A DNA stretch of 64,000 nucleotides from Brevundimonas sp. (lineage in GTDB: Bacteria > Pseudomonadota > Alphaproteobacteria > Caulobacterales > Caulobacteraceae): the NCBI RefSeq assembly GCF_013912065.1, contig NZ_JACESA010000016.1, positions 1 to 64,000 on the forward strand, given 5' to 3'. The notes beneath the pieces were generated by a model. The model was not told where the DNA came from, ran no database searches, and saw only the letters and a list, made by a program, of their open reading frames with translations. Position numbers and translations under genes: made by a program. Below are positions 9,860 through 19,134 of the stretch, one piece after another (the first letter of the stretch is position 1; each line of letters opens with the position of its first letter).

Positions 9860-10219
9860 TCAGCGCTGGACCCACTGGCCCTGGGCGTTGCGGTACCACT
9901 GGCCGGACTGGATCCGGGGCAGCAGCTGGCTCTCGAACATCCGAGCGCCGGCGACGTCGGCGGTGGTGCCCGCCTCGGCCGCGCTGCGGGCGTAGACGGC
10001 GCGACGGCCGGCGTTGGTGGCCTCCACGGCGGCGCGCAGGGCGGCGTCCGAAGGCGCGGTGCGGAAGCCCAGATAGCCGTCGGCCTGTTCGCCGACGACG
10101 CCGGCGGCCTTGGCTTGGTCGATCATCGCCTTCTGGGCGCTGGTCTGGGCGAGGGCGGCGCCCCCGAAGGAGACGGCGGCGGCGAGGGCGCCCACTGCGA
10201 GGAATTTATGGAAGGTCAT
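9860..10219 (-). CDS. ydbL: YdbL family (DUF1318) periplasmic protein
   Basis: A 119-residue exported protein with a signal peptide (MTFHKFLAVGALAAAVSFGGAALA, cleavage before QTS). The mature part has the DUF1318 pattern: QKAMIDQAKAAGVVGEQADGYLG, followed by ATNAGRRAVYARSAAEAG, ending in GQWYRNAQGQWVQR. In enterobacteria YdbL, YnbE and YdbH work together, with YdbH and YnbE forming a bridge for phospholipid transport between the membranes and YdbL modulating their assembly. That role is carried over by homology. Last gene of the ydbH-ynbE-ydbL operon, 32 bases after ynbE. Confidence 0.88.
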   Translation of the reverse strand: MTFHKFLAVGALAAAVSFGGAALAQTSAQKAMIDQAKAAGVVGEQADGYLGFRTAPSDAALRAAVEATNAGRRAVYARSAAEAGTTADVAGARMFESQLLPRIQSGQWYRNAQGQWVQR

Positions 10220-10251
10220 GTCAGCCTGTCCTTTCAGAAAAAGCGAGGCGA

Positions 10252-10440
10252 TCAGAAGAGGTTCGGGTTCTGCTGCAGCAGCTGCTGCAGCTCCTGGTCC
10301 AGTCGAACCCGGACATCCGCATCCAATTTGGCGTAGATCTGGATCGGCGCAACCTCCAGACGGATGGTCGGGGCGCAGGCCGCGGCGGCGGCGGCGACCG
10401 CCCCCAGGCCGAGTCCGGCCAACTGGCGCTTGTTGATCAT
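10252..10440 (-). CDS. ynbE: YnbE-like lipoprotein
   Basis: A 62-residue lipoprotein: MINKRQLAGLGLG opens a hydrophobic signal that ends in AAAACAPTIRLEVAP, with the lipid-carrying Cys near residue 22. The mature part (IQIYAKLDADVRVRLDQELQQLLQQNPNLF) matches the YnbE family, the outer-membrane partner of YdbH. An open extension to 10521 would add 27 basic residues before the signal and was rejected. It lies between ydbH (77 bases upstream) and ydbL. Confidence 0.87.
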   Translation of the reverse strand: MINKRQLAGLGLGAVAAAAAACAPTIRLEVAPIQIYAKLDADVRVRLDQELQQLLQQNPNLF

Positions 10441-10517
10441 GGCGGGGGCTCCGGCTCGGTCAAGGTTGAGGCGACCATTAGCACGCCGGCGCGTGAACGG
10501 TCTCTGAATGGTTCGGC

Positions 10518-13500
10518 TCATTGCGGCGTCTTCTGCGGGTCCGCCGCCAAACCCTCCGCCAAACTCTCCGGCTGGCCCTCCTGCTGGTCCTCCTGCTGGC
10601 CCTGGCGCGCCCGGTTGACGGCCATCAGGTCGGAAAACAGCTGGTTGGCGTTCAGGGTGGTGTCCAGCGTCAGGTCGATCTGGGTGCCGGACGGCAGCGG
10701 CAGCTCCCGGTTCAGGAACTCGCGGCTGATCAGCTCGGCCAGGGTCAGCCGCAGCTCCTGGCGGCGCGGCGGCTCGTGCCGGCCCCGGATGTGGAACAGG
10801 ACCGAGACCCGCCCCCCGTCCAGGCTGTTCACATCGGCGCTCAGCGTGTCGAAGGCCAGATTCTCCATCGCCTGATAGGCCAGGTCTTCGACCATGCTCG
10901 GCGGCACCTCCTCGCCCCCGCCCCCGGCGTTCACGTCGGTCAGGACCTCGCGCTGGATCGACAGCCGCCCCGGCTGGACCGCCCCCAGGGTTCCGCTCTG
11001 GATGGTCAGCCCCGCCTTGGGATCCATGGTGAAGGGCAGCCGTCCCGACACCACCGCGTCCAGCAGCACCTTGTCGGCGAACCCGGAATCGGCGACCACG
11101 TCCCCCAGTTGCACCCGGTCCAGCACCACCACGCCCCCATAGGCCTGGCTCGGGTCCAGCGGCACGACGAAGGGTTCGACCGAGACGGTCCCGCCCCCGG
11201 CCTCGATCACGCCCCCGGCGATATTGATCCCGGCCGCGTCGATGTCGAAGGTCACGTCCAGGGCCGTGGCGTCGGTCCCGACGGCCAGGCTGTCGATCGT
11301 CAGCCTCTGGTCCGGCGCGGTGACGATGGCGGGGGTCAGGCTGGTGAACTCGATCTGGCCCTTCAGTCCCTTGGCTTCGCCCGCCGGGCTGACGAAGTCC
11401 AGTCCCGGCACGGTCAGCCGCCCGCCGGAGGTCGGCTCGCCGTCCTTGGTCCAGTCGATCCGCCCGTCGAACGCAACCGACCCGACCGCCGGCGACTGGA
11501 TGAAGCTCTCGACCATGGGGCTCAGCATCGACGGCTGCAGGCCGTTCTCGGCGAACCGGATCTCGGGCGCGGCGATCCGGACGCCGCCCGCCCCCGTCCG
11601 CCCGTCATGGGCCAGCCTGGCCGACGAGCGATGGACCGGCGGTTTCGACCTGACAGGGACGGGGCCGGCCCGAGGCTGCCAGGGTCTCGAACCGCCGGGG
11701 CGTCGTCGCATCCACGACCCGCGCGTCGGCCACCGTCGCCGTCAGCCCGATCCCGCCCTTCGTCCCGTCGACCACGACCCGGCCCGAGGCGTCGGCGAAC
11801 CGCATGCCCAGGAAGGGCGCCTGGGCCGAGACCTGGTCGAACCCGGCCGCCACGCGCCAGACCCCGTCCTTGGACGTCAGCAGGGGCCCGGTCTCGGGAC
11901 ACAGCCTGCCTGCGATCTGATGCACGTCGTTCTCGTCCAGCTCCAGCCGCTCGACCGTCAGGTCGACGCACTCCGGCGTCACATAGGTCAGCCGCCCGTC
12001 GGCCATGGCCAAGAGGCCGCGCGTCCGGGCGTCGATCCCCCGCGCCAGATCGAAGTCCAGCCGGGCGCGGCCGTCCAGCAGGGCCTCGAACCCGGCCTCG
12101 GTCAGCCGCCATTTCGGCACGGCCACGCTCATTTCCGGCAGGCCCCGCCCGCGCGTCGCGTTCAGGGTCAGAGCCCCGCCGCCCAGGCGTCCGGCCTCGG
12201 CGCGATAGGCGCCCTCCCCCGCCTCGGCGACAGTCAGCACCCCGCCGTTCGTCGGCGTCAGGGTCGCGGGCCGCGTCAGGCTCAAACTGGTCCCCGCCGA
12301 TCCGGTGGCGAACCGCAGCGCGGGCGCGTTCAGGGCGAACGACCCCAGCGCCCGTTTCATCTCGGCCAGTTCGGCGATGTCGTCCGACCCCTCCGGCCCG
12401 AACAGGGGCCAGGCGCCGTCGGTCGACCTCAGCCAGCCCTCGGCGGCGATCCGCACGGCCTCGTCCTTGACCAGGTCCAGGCTCAGTTCGCTCCGCGCCT
12501 GTTTCAGCGTCAGGTCGCCGAAGCCGACCTGGTCGAAGGCCGCCGTCACCGGCCCGCTGGCCTCGAAGGCCGCGTCCCGACCGCCGATCGACAGACCGCT
12601 GGACCGGATCGACACCCCGCGCGCCTTCGCCTGCCCCGCCTGGGCCGACGCGGCGGTCAGGTCCAGCGGCGTGTCCAGGCTCCAGCGCACGGCCTCGTCG
12701 CGCGACACCGTCAGCCGCCCGTTCGCCGCCTCGGCCTTCGTCCGCCCGACCTCCAGCCCCGGCCCGTCCATCCTCGCCGCCGTCAGCGCCAGACGGGTCG
12801 CCCCCTCCAGCCGGAAGGTCTCGATCCATCCGGCCGTCGTCCCGTCGAAACGGGCCGCGACCTCGGCGTCGCGCATCCTTGTCTCGCCAGCGCCCAGCAC
12901 CGCTCCGGCCAGATGCGCGTCGACCACGGCCCGGCCGTCGCCGCGCCGGGTCTTCAGGTCGGGATAGGGCAGGTCACCGGTCAGACTGAACCGCGCCGCC
13001 TCGCCGCGCGCCCCCGGTGCAGCGAAACTATCCGCCCCGCCCTCGATCTTCAGGGCGATCCGGTCGCCGGTCGTGGTCAGATCCAGCCGCGCCGCCAGAC
13101 CGCGCGCCTCGACCTCGCCACGCTTCAGCCTCGTCTCCGGCGCCCGCGCGACCAGCCGCATCAGCTTGCCGTCGTCGATCCGGGCGTCCGCCAGCAGCTG
13201 GATCGGCCCATACTCGGTGTCCAGCCGCCCCCGTCCGCCTTCGACGATGACCAGGGGACCGCGCTGGTCCGGGCGCGGCGGCCCGCCGGTGAAGGCCTCG
13301 ACCAGCGGGTCCAGCGACCCCAGCGACAGTTTCCCGTCGGCCCAGCGCGCCCGCATCACCGGCCGCACCAGCCGGATCCGGCTGGGGGTCACGCCCAGTC
13401 CCGTCTCGGACCAGGGCAGGGCCACGGCGTAATCGACCTCGACCCGTTCGACCGTCACATCGGGGTTGCTCGGATCGCCGATGCGGACCCGGCCGACGAA

Positions 13501-13746
13501 CCCGTCCAGCTCGATCTGCTCTACCTCGACATCGGCCTGGATCCCCCGTTCCTCCAGCCAGCCGATCAGCACCTCGCGCGCCGCCGCTCTCCGGTTCAGG
13601 TAAAGCGCCGCCAGCAGCAGGACCGCCACTACCGCCACGGCCAGCAACGCCAGGCCCACATGTCGCCACAGCACGGCGCGCCCGCGCGGGCGGCGCGGCG
13701 GCCCTGCAGCCGGACGGGCGGGGGAACTGGCCGGAACTTCGGTCAA
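10518..13746 (-). pseudogene. ydbH: YdbH-like AsmA-family protein, reading frame broken
   Basis: Large inner-membrane-anchored AsmA-like protein of the YdbH (dicarboxylate-transport-domain) family, which in enterobacteria helps move phospholipids to the outer membrane with YnbE. The 5' part reads from ATG at 13746 (an N-terminal membrane helix, GLALLAVAVVAVLLLAALYL, then repetitive beta-rich sequence) and stops at 11605 after about 713 codons. The conserved C-terminal part (HDGRTGAGGVRIAAPEIRF through LNANQLFSDLMAVNRA) continues in another frame to the stop at 10518. Joined, the product would be about 1,070 residues. The switch falls in a GC-rich stretch near 11650-11690 where the first frame degenerates after LAASGR and the second begins AGPVPVRSKPP. 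Both sides look well preserved, so a recent mutation or a sequence error is likely. Confidence 0.8.
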
Positions 13747-14116
13747 ACTGGCATGTCGCGTCGATTGGAAACGTCTCTACGGACCACCATCGCTGCCCCC
13801 GATGTGAATACAAGCCTCAAGCGTGGCCGTCGAACGCCCGTCGCGAGGTTCCGTTGCAGTCAAGCAGGGCGATAAGAGGGCGTGCCGCGAGTCATTCTCA
13901 CAAGTCGTACCGATTTCTGCTGAAAGCCGCGCTGAAGCCTATTGTCGGCGTCTACGCACCAATACGCAGTCGAGCCGGCTGTTAACGCTTTGTAACGGTC
14001 CGTCTTCCCAAAGTGAGACAGCCGGGTTATACGCCTTGGCTTCGCGTCCCAAGGGCGTGGCGCGATTTTTGGTAAGTATGGTTTGACGCCTAGAGCGTTG
14101 TAGCACGACGGGACCG
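13747..14116. other. 370-base divergent intergenic region
   Basis: No credible gene; short open frames here look unlike any protein family. It holds the promoters of the leftward ydbH operon and the rightward M23 gene. GTTAACGCTTTGTAACG at 13981-13997 resembles a degenerate CtrA site (TTAA-N7-TTAA) but the second half is imperfect, so I give it little weight. TTGACG at 14083-14088 is too close to the M23 start to be a normal -35 box. Confidence 0.4.
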
Positions 14117-15472
14117 ATGGCTCAGTTCGACCCTCGCCGCCAACCGATGCGTCTCGCACCGCATGTCGCCACTGCGGCCGCCGCCATCACGGTGGCCCTG
14201 CTTGCCGGCAGGGTCTATCAACCCGCCCAGGCCGAAGAAGTTCCCGTCCTCTCGTCGGCCCAGATGGCCGCGATGGAGGCCCAGGCCTTCGCCGCCGCCA
14301 ACGCTCCGGCCGGCATGACCGCCCCCGAAGCCATTCCCGTCCAGATTCGTCGCGGCGAAACCTTTGAACAGGCCGTGCGCCGCACCGGCGTCGCGCCGGA
14401 AGAGGCCAGCGCCGTCGCCGCCACCGTCGCCAACGCCTTCGACCTCGCCGACCTGCGCGCCGGCCTTCGTTTCGAGACCGCCATCGCCAAGCCGCGCGAC
14501 GGCCGCGGCGGCGCCCGCCTGATCGGCCTGACCATGCGTACCGGCCCGGCCAGCCAGCTGACCGTGTCGCGCAGCTTCGACGGCGCCCTGCGCCTGCGTT
14601 CGCTGGAAGAAAAAGTCACCCACGAGACCGTGGTCCTGAAGGGCGACGTCGAACGGTCCCTGTCGGCCAGCGCCCGCGAACTGGGCGCCACCGCCTCGAT
14701 CGTCCGCTCGGCCAGCCGCCTGTTCGCGACCAAGTTCGACATGCAGCGCGACATCCGCGCCTCGGACGAGTTCACCATGGTCTTCGACCGCGACGTGACC
14801 GAGGCCGGTCGCACCGTGGGCGTGGGCGACCTGATGTACGCCGAACTGCGCGGCGTCACCTTCTACCGGTTCAAGCCTTCCAACGCCAAGGAGGCGCAGT
14901 TCTTCGACGCCAGCGGCAAGAACCTGCGCTCGGCCATGATGCGCACGCCGCTGCAGAGCTTCCGTCGCGTCTCCTCGGGCTTCGGCGTCCGCACCCACCC
15001 GATCTCCGGCTATAAGAAGATGCACCAGGGCATCGACTTCGCCGCCGGCGCCGGCACCCCGATCGTCGCCCCCGCCGACGGCGTGGTGGTCGAGGCCCGT
15101 CGCTGGGGCGGCTACGGCAACTGGCTGCGCATCCGCCACAACAACGGTCTCGAGAGCGGCTACGGCCACCTGTCGCGCTACGGCTCCGGCATCCGCGCCG
15201 GCCAGCGCGTCAGCCAGGGCCAGGTCGTCGCCTATGTCGGTTCGACCGGCGCCTCGACCGGCCCGCACCTGCACTACGAACTGTGGCGCAACGGCCAGCG
15301 GATCAATCCGGCCGGCGTCCGCACCCAGGAAGGCACCGAACTGTCGGGCGCCGACCTCGCCGCCTTCCGCGCCGAAAAGGCCCGCATCGACCGCATCATC
15401 GCCTCGGGCGGCCAGAAACGCCCCGCCCTGCAACAGGCCTCCGCCAACGGCCTGCGCCTCGCCCAGAGCTGA
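14117..15472 (+). CDS. M23 family murein endopeptidase
   Basis: A 451-residue peptidoglycan hydrolase or regulator. An N-terminal hydrophobic segment (PHVATAAAAITVALLAGRVY) serves as signal or anchor. A helical, beta-rich middle region follows, resembling the N-terminal part of MepM/NlpD-type M23 proteins. The peptidase domain begins near residue 285: SSGFGVRTHPISGYKKMHQGIDFAAGAGTPIVAPADG supplies the first zinc ligands (His in RTHP, Asp in GID) and GPHLHYELW gives the HxH motif. All zinc ligands are present, so it should be active and cleave peptide crosslinks in the periplasm. It converges on the glycoside hydrolase gene, 33 bases apart. Confidence 0.93.
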   Translation: MAQFDPRRQPMRLAPHVATAAAAITVALLAGRVYQPAQAEEVPVLSSAQMAAMEAQAFAAANAPAGMTAPEAIPVQIRRGETFEQAVRRTGVAPEEASAVAATVANAFDLADLRAGLRFETAIAKPRDGRGGARLIGLTMRTGPASQLTVSRSFDGALRLRSLEEKVTHETVVLKGDVERSLSASARELGATASIVRSASRLFATKFDMQRDIRASDEFTMVFDRDVTEAGRTVGVGDLMYAELRGVTFYRFKPSNAKEAQFFDASGKNLRSAMMRTPLQSFRRVSSGFGVRTHPISGYKKMHQGIDFAAGAGTPIVAPADGVVVEARRWGGYGNWLRIRHNNGLESGYGHLSRYGSGIRAGQRVSQGQVVAYVGSTGASTGPHLHYELWRNGQRINPAGVRTQEGTELSGADLAAFRAEKARIDRIIASGGQKRPALQQASANGLRLAQS

Positions 15473-15505
15473 TCGGGACGCAATCAGACCGGTCCCCCCG
15501 GCGCT

Positions 15506-16441
15506 TTAGGTCGCGCCAGCCTCGGCAAGCACAAGTTCGGGAAAGGGCGCCCGAGCTGGAGCGTAGCGCGCGGTCATTTCGGCGCAGAAATCGGCGAACT
15601 CTTCCGGAACTTGGGGCGGGCTGGTGTGATGGGCTTCCAGTCCGCGATGCTCCGGCGTGAAGCAGAAGGTCACGGTCACGTCGAAGTCCGCCAGGGCTTC
15701 CATCTGTCGGTCGAACCAGTCGAGCGCGCCCTCGCGATAACGGTCCGCCCAGGACAGGCCGGTGCGTAGTCGACGCACCCCCAGATCCTTCAGCCAGTGT
15801 ACGGCCTCGTCCAGACGGTGGTCCTGGAAGTGGAACCACTGGCAGATGCCCATCTCTTCCGCATAGGGCCGGAACGCCTCCACGGCCGGCTTGGGCGAGC
15901 CGTCCTCGCGCAATAGTCCCATGTGGAAATGCCGGTAGTAGGAAGAGCCTTCCGCCTCGCGGTGGCGCGTGGTCGCCTCCCAACTCCGCGGCAGGTCGTA
16001 GAGACTGTACCAGTGGATGCGCGGCGCCTGGCCGATCAGCAACTCGGCGGTCCTCTTCACCCCCCAGGCCTGGACCTCCTCGGAGCCGAAGGCGGAGACG
16101 CCGACTTCCGTCACCCAGACGGGCTTGTTGGTCACAGCCTTGATCTCCTGGATCCTAGCCGGCCATTCGTCGATCGGCCACAGATTCCAGTCCAGCGGAA
16201 ACCCGTGGACGGCGACGACGTCGATCGCCTCCATAACCCCTTTCGCCTCCAGCCGTTGAACGAAGGAGGGATCGATCGGAGACATGCCGCCGAGCACACG
16301 TGTGATCGTCGGGTTCTCTGCCCGGACGGCCGCTCCCGCCAGGCGCGTCATGTCGGCGAACCGCTCCCACTCGGGGTCCAGCAGAGGATCCCAGTGCGAC
16401 TTGTTGTTGGGCTCGTTCCAAAGCTTCACGGCTTCGATCAT
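15506..16441 (-). CDS. Glycoside hydrolase (clan GH-A type) with apparently permuted barrel
   Basis: A 311-residue protein with beta-xylosidase/GH39-like motifs in an unusual order. The chain opens almost directly with LWNEPN (Glu10, normally the acid/base at the end of strand 4). WVTEVG follows (Glu112, normally the nucleophile at the end of strand 7), then WYSLYDLP (strand 8). Only then come what look like strands 1-3: GICQWFHFQDHRLDEAV (199-213), RRLRTGLSWADR and VTVTFCFTPEH (255-265), ending at FCAEMTARYAP, the helix that normally precedes strand 4. No signal peptide is seen, so the protein is cytoplasmic. Its ATG shares one base with the methyltransferase stop (TGATG), so translation is coupled. 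Last gene of the ino1 operon. The substrate is unknown; trimming or transglycosylation of the cluster glycan is inferred. Confidence 0.82.
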   Translation of the reverse strand: MIEAVKLWNEPNNKSHWDPLLDPEWERFADMTRLAGAAVRAENPTITRVLGGMSPIDPSFVQRLEAKGVMEAIDVVAVHGFPLDWNLWPIDEWPARIQEIKAVTNKPVWVTEVGVSAFGSEEVQAWGVKRTAELLIGQAPRIHWYSLYDLPRSWEATTRHREAEGSSYYRHFHMGLLREDGSPKPAVEAFRPYAEEMGICQWFHFQDHRLDEAVHWLKDLGVRRLRTGLSWADRYREGALDWFDRQMEALADFDVTVTFCFTPEHRGLEAHHTSPPQVPEEFADFCAEMTARYAPARAPFPELVLAEAGAT

Positions 16442-17229
16442 CAGCGGGCTCCATTGGATTTGTCGTGACCGTTGGCGACTGGACGAGCGGGATAGACGGG
16501 GCCGGCGTCGGTCGGTCGATCGACGCGGCGGCACAGGTAGACCTCCTCTTCGGGTCGCTCGAGCAGGTGAAAGCCCGCACTCCTCAGCATGGCCGCGCTG
16601 GCCGAGGCGTTGGGCGCCCACCAATTGGTCCAGTCGGAGGCGTAGCGGTGCTCGATGAAGTGCAGCTTCGGATAATCCGGGCGGTCGAAGTGGGACGTTT
16701 CGGAGAAGTCGTAGTCGACTTCCGGCTCGAAAATCTGCTGGGAGCCCCGCTGCATCGACTGAAAGAGCAGCAGATCGTCGGCCACGTGCTCGTGGATCAG
16801 ATCAAGCGCCAGCAGGGGGTGACGCAGGTGGTAGAGGACGCCCATGAAGATGACGAGATCGAACCGCTCGCCCAGGGCCGCCAGGTCATAGACGGACAGT
16901 TTGCGGAACTCGACATCGACGCCCTCGACCTCGGCGGCTAGTCGCGCCTGGTCCAGATAGCGGTCGTCGAAGTCGATCCCCAGCACCCGGTCGGCGCCGC
17001 GACGCTTCATTTCCAGCGAATAGAAGCCGGCGTTGCAGCCGATGTCGAGCACGCTTCGGCCGCTCATGTCCTCAGGCACCACCTGGGCGAAGCGGGAGAA
17101 TTTGTTGGCGGGATAGTCGTGAAGGAAGTGGTCGGGCGCGGTGCGGACCCCCTTCAGCTCCATATTGTGAAACCAGGGGCCGAGTTCGGCGATGCGGGCG
17201 CGGACCTGTTTGGCGGTCAGTTCAGCCAT
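16441..17229 (-). CDS. SAM-dependent methyltransferase, CmoB-like
   Basis: A 262-residue class I methyltransferase. PWFHNMELKGV (18-28) and HDYPANKFSRF (37-47) resemble the region preceding the SAM fold in CmoB-like enzymes. Motif I is LDIGCNAGFY (61-70), followed by GIDFDDRYL and the motif IV region FDLVIFMGVLYHLRHP. The substrate is not the tRNA of true CmoB judging by context: the gene lies inside a sugar/inositol operon. Methylation of an inositol or glycan hydroxyl is the inference. The start gives MAELTAKQ and overlaps the 3' end of the phosphatase gene by 8 bases (ATGGCTGA); a start four codons earlier is possible. Confidence 0.85.
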   Translation of the reverse strand: MAELTAKQVRARIAELGPWFHNMELKGVRTAPDHFLHDYPANKFSRFAQVVPEDMSGRSVLDIGCNAGFYSLEMKRRGADRVLGIDFDDRYLDQARLAAEVEGVDVEFRKLSVYDLAALGERFDLVIFMGVLYHLRHPLLALDLIHEHVADDLLLFQSMQRGSQQIFEPEVDYDFSETSHFDRPDYPKLHFIEHRYASDWTNWWAPNASASAAMLRSAGFHLLERPEEEVYLCRRVDRPTDAGPVYPARPVANGHDKSNGAR

Positions 17230-17809
17230 GCGGGACCTCATTCAGTCTAAGAAGCTTCAGGCCGTCGGCCGAGGCCTCGACCGTGGTGATCGACCCGGGC
17301 GACACCTCGAACCGATCATGACGTCCGATCGACAGGCCAAGAACGAGGGCCACCACGGACTTGATCACGTCGGCGTGGCTGACCGCCGCCACCGTACCGG
17401 CCTCGGTCGCCCAGAGGGTTTCGAGCCATCGCGACAGACGGGTCTGCACCTCCAGCATCGACTCGCCGTTGGGTGCGCGGGCCTGGTCGCGTTGCGCGTT
17501 CCACCTGCGCCACTCGGGCAGAGGGTCAAGCTCCGTGAAGGCGCGGCCGGTCCAGTCGCCGAAGTCGATCTCGTTCAAGGCTTGTTCCTCCTCAAGTGGC
17601 CGGTCGTGGGCGGCGGCGATGATCGCTGCGGTCTGGCGCGTCCGTTCCAGCGGGCTGGTCAGGACCCGGTCCGGACGGGACAGAACGCGCGCCACCGCCC
17701 GGGATTGCCTCAGACCGACCTCGCCCAGCTCGACGCCCGCCGCGCGCCCGCAAAGCTGTCGCGACACCAGGTCGTGGCTGCCGTGCCGAACCAGATGGAC
17801 GACGGTCAC
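17222..17809 (-). CDS. Histidine phosphatase (phosphoglycerate mutase-like)
   Basis: A 195-residue member of the histidine phosphatase superfamily. The GTG start gives [11 protein letters not shown] with the phospho-accepting His9 in the RHG motif. [15 protein letters not shown] and the second catalytic histidine in AVSHADVIK follow in the standard order, with Glu in [12 protein letters not shown] as proton donor. The GTG overlaps the ino1 stop (GTGA), which fixes the start and implies coupled synthesis. In this setting it could release inositol from inositol phosphate in place of a classical inositol monophosphatase, or act on a sugar phosphate; the sequence alone does not decide. Confidence 0.88.
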   Translation of the reverse strand: MTVVHLVRHGSHDLVSRQLCGRAAGVELGEVGLRQSRAVARVLSRPDRVLTSPLERTRQTAAIIAAAHDRPLEEEQALNEIDFGDWTGRAFTELDPLPEWRRWNAQRDQARAPNGESMLEVQTRLSRWLETLWATEAGTVAAVSHADVIKSVVALVLGLSIGRHDRFEVSPGSITTVEASADGLKLLRLNEVPHG

Positions 17810-18927
17810 GAGACCAGGCGGGCGATCTTGCGATCGGCGGCGGTCGTCGCAGGCTCGTCCTCGACGAAGCGCCGCGTCCGTTCTCGGGCCTCTTCGTCCG
17901 TGAACTGTTGCGGCGGGGATTTCATGAACCAGCTGGACGGACCGATCAGGGGGCCGGACACGCCGCGATCCATTGCGATCTTGGCGCACCGCACGGCGTC
18001 GATCACCACGCCCGCGCTGTTGGGGCTGTCCCAGACTTCGAGCTTGACCTCCATGCTGATGGGCACGTCGCCGAAGGTGGTGCCCTCCAGCCGGATGTGC
18101 GCCCATTTGCGATCCGTGAGCCAGGGCACGAAATCGCTGGGGCCGACATGCACGTCGTCTTCGGCCAGGGGCACGTCGAACTGGCTGGCGACCGCCTGGG
18201 TCTTGGAAATCTTCTTGGACGTCAGCCGCTCGCGCTCCAGCATGTTCTTGAAGTCGGAGTTGCCGCCGAAATTGAGCTGATAGGTGCGGTCGATACGCAC
18301 CCCCCTTTCCCGCATCAGGTTCGCCAGCACCCGGTGCACGATGGTGGCGCCCACCTGGCTCTTGATGTCGTCGCCGATGATCGGCAGGCCACGCGCCTCG
18401 AAACGCCGCGCCCATTCGGGGTCCGACGCGATGAAGACGGGGATGCAGTTGACGAAGGCGCAGCCCGCCTTCAGCGCCTGCTCGGCGTAATATTCCGTGG
18501 CCCGCTGCGATCCGACCGGCAGATAGGAGACCAGCACGTCGGTTCCGCTTTCCAGCAACGCCTGGGCGACATCGACCGGAGGCTCGGGACTCTCCTCCAG
18601 TTCGTCGGCCATATATCGCCCGATCCCGTCGAGCGTCGGGCCTCTCGCCACCCGCACGCCGGATGGTGGAGGCGAGGCGAAACGGAAGGTGTTGTTGGGC
18701 GGCGCGAAAATGGCGTCCGACAGATCTCGCCCGACCTTGGCGGCATGGATGTCGAAGGCGGCGACCACCCGCATGTCCTCGACGCGGTAGCCGCCGAGCT
18801 CGACGTTCATCAAACCGGGCGGGGGGGCGTTGTTCGCGGCCGAGCGATAATGGGCGAGGCCCTGCACGAAGGACGACGCGCAGTTTCCGACGCCGACGAT
18901 GCCGATCCGTACGGAGTTGTGCTGCAT
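17806..18927 (-). CDS. ino1: Inositol-3-phosphate synthase
   Basis: Converts D-glucose 6-phosphate to 1D-myo-inositol 3-phosphate with an enzyme-bound NAD cycle, the committed step of inositol synthesis. The 373-residue length fits the short bacterial form. The NAD-binding [12 protein letters not shown] (9-20) is followed by [11 protein letters not shown] (185-195) and [10 protein letters not shown] (221-230), the family's active-site signatures. First gene of the leftward operon ino1 - phosphatase - methyltransferase - glycoside hydrolase, all overlapping. Its promoter faces the rightward sugar operon across 262 bases. No CDP-alcohol phosphatidyltransferase is nearby, so phosphatidylinositol is not the obvious product. 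Confidence 0.95.
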   Translation of the reverse strand: MQHNSVRIGIVGVGNCASSFVQGLAHYRSAANNAPPPGLMNVELGGYRVEDMRVVAAFDIHAAKVGRDLSDAIFAPPNNTFRFASPPPSGVRVARGPTLDGIGRYMADELEESPEPPVDVAQALLESGTDVLVSYLPVGSQRATEYYAEQALKAGCAFVNCIPVFIASDPEWARRFEARGLPIIGDDIKSQVGATIVHRVLANLMRERGVRIDRTYQLNFGGNSDFKNMLERERLTSKKISKTQAVASQFDVPLAEDDVHVGPSDFVPWLTDRKWAHIRLEGTTFGDVPISMEVKLEVWDSPNSAGVVIDAVRCAKIAMDRGVSGPLIGPSSWFMKSPPQQFTDEEARERTRRFVEDEPATTAADRKIARLVS

Positions 18928-18973
18928 CTGCTGATCCCTTGCAAAGCTGCGGCCCGCGTGGCCGCTTTAATGG

Positions 18974-18998
18974 AAGGATCTACAAAGCTGTCGGTTCC
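18974..18998 (-). promoter_or_regulatory. Candidate EcfG (general stress) promoter for the ino1 operon
   Basis: Read on the minus strand, GGAAC (18998-18994) is followed after 16 bases by CCTT (18977-18974). The alphaproteobacterial general-stress sigma factor EcfG/SigT recognises GGAAC-N16/17-CGTT, so there is one mismatch in the -10 part. Transcription would begin about 40 bases before the ino1 ATG. Confidence 0.4.
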
Positions 18999-19053
18999 GC
19001 TCACGGTGAAGTATAGACGATATGCGATCTGAATACAGAATATCGCGGTAGCC

Positions 19054-19124
19054 GTGTCGGATTTTGAACACTTGTAACACGCTGGAAAAATCGCGGTTTT
19101 GGTCAAGTGTTCAAAATTGAACAC
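19054..19124. promoter_or_regulatory. Paired operator in the divergent ino1/glycan promoter region
   Basis: Site 2 (19107-19124), GTGTTCAAAATTGAACAC, is a palindrome with perfect 8-base arms and a 2-base centre. Site 1 (19054-19071), GTGTCGGATTTTGAACAC, has the same right arm and a partly matching left arm. The sites start 53 bases apart, five DNA turns, so bound proteins would face the same side. In addition TTTTGAACACTTG (19062-19074) and CAAGTGTTCAAAA (19104-19116) are perfect inverted copies. The 5-N4-5 spacing of GTTCA/TGAAC is like Crp/Fnr-family boxes, and two such regulators lie at 29.3-30.8 kb; that link is inference. Confidence 0.65.
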
Positions 19125-19134
19125 CTAAAATTCT

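Noticed and set aside
13823-14159. Small genes on either strand in the ydbH/M23 divergent region
   Set aside because: Open frames exist (for example 13860-14159 minus) but have no domain, no Shine-Dalgarno site and sit across promoters.
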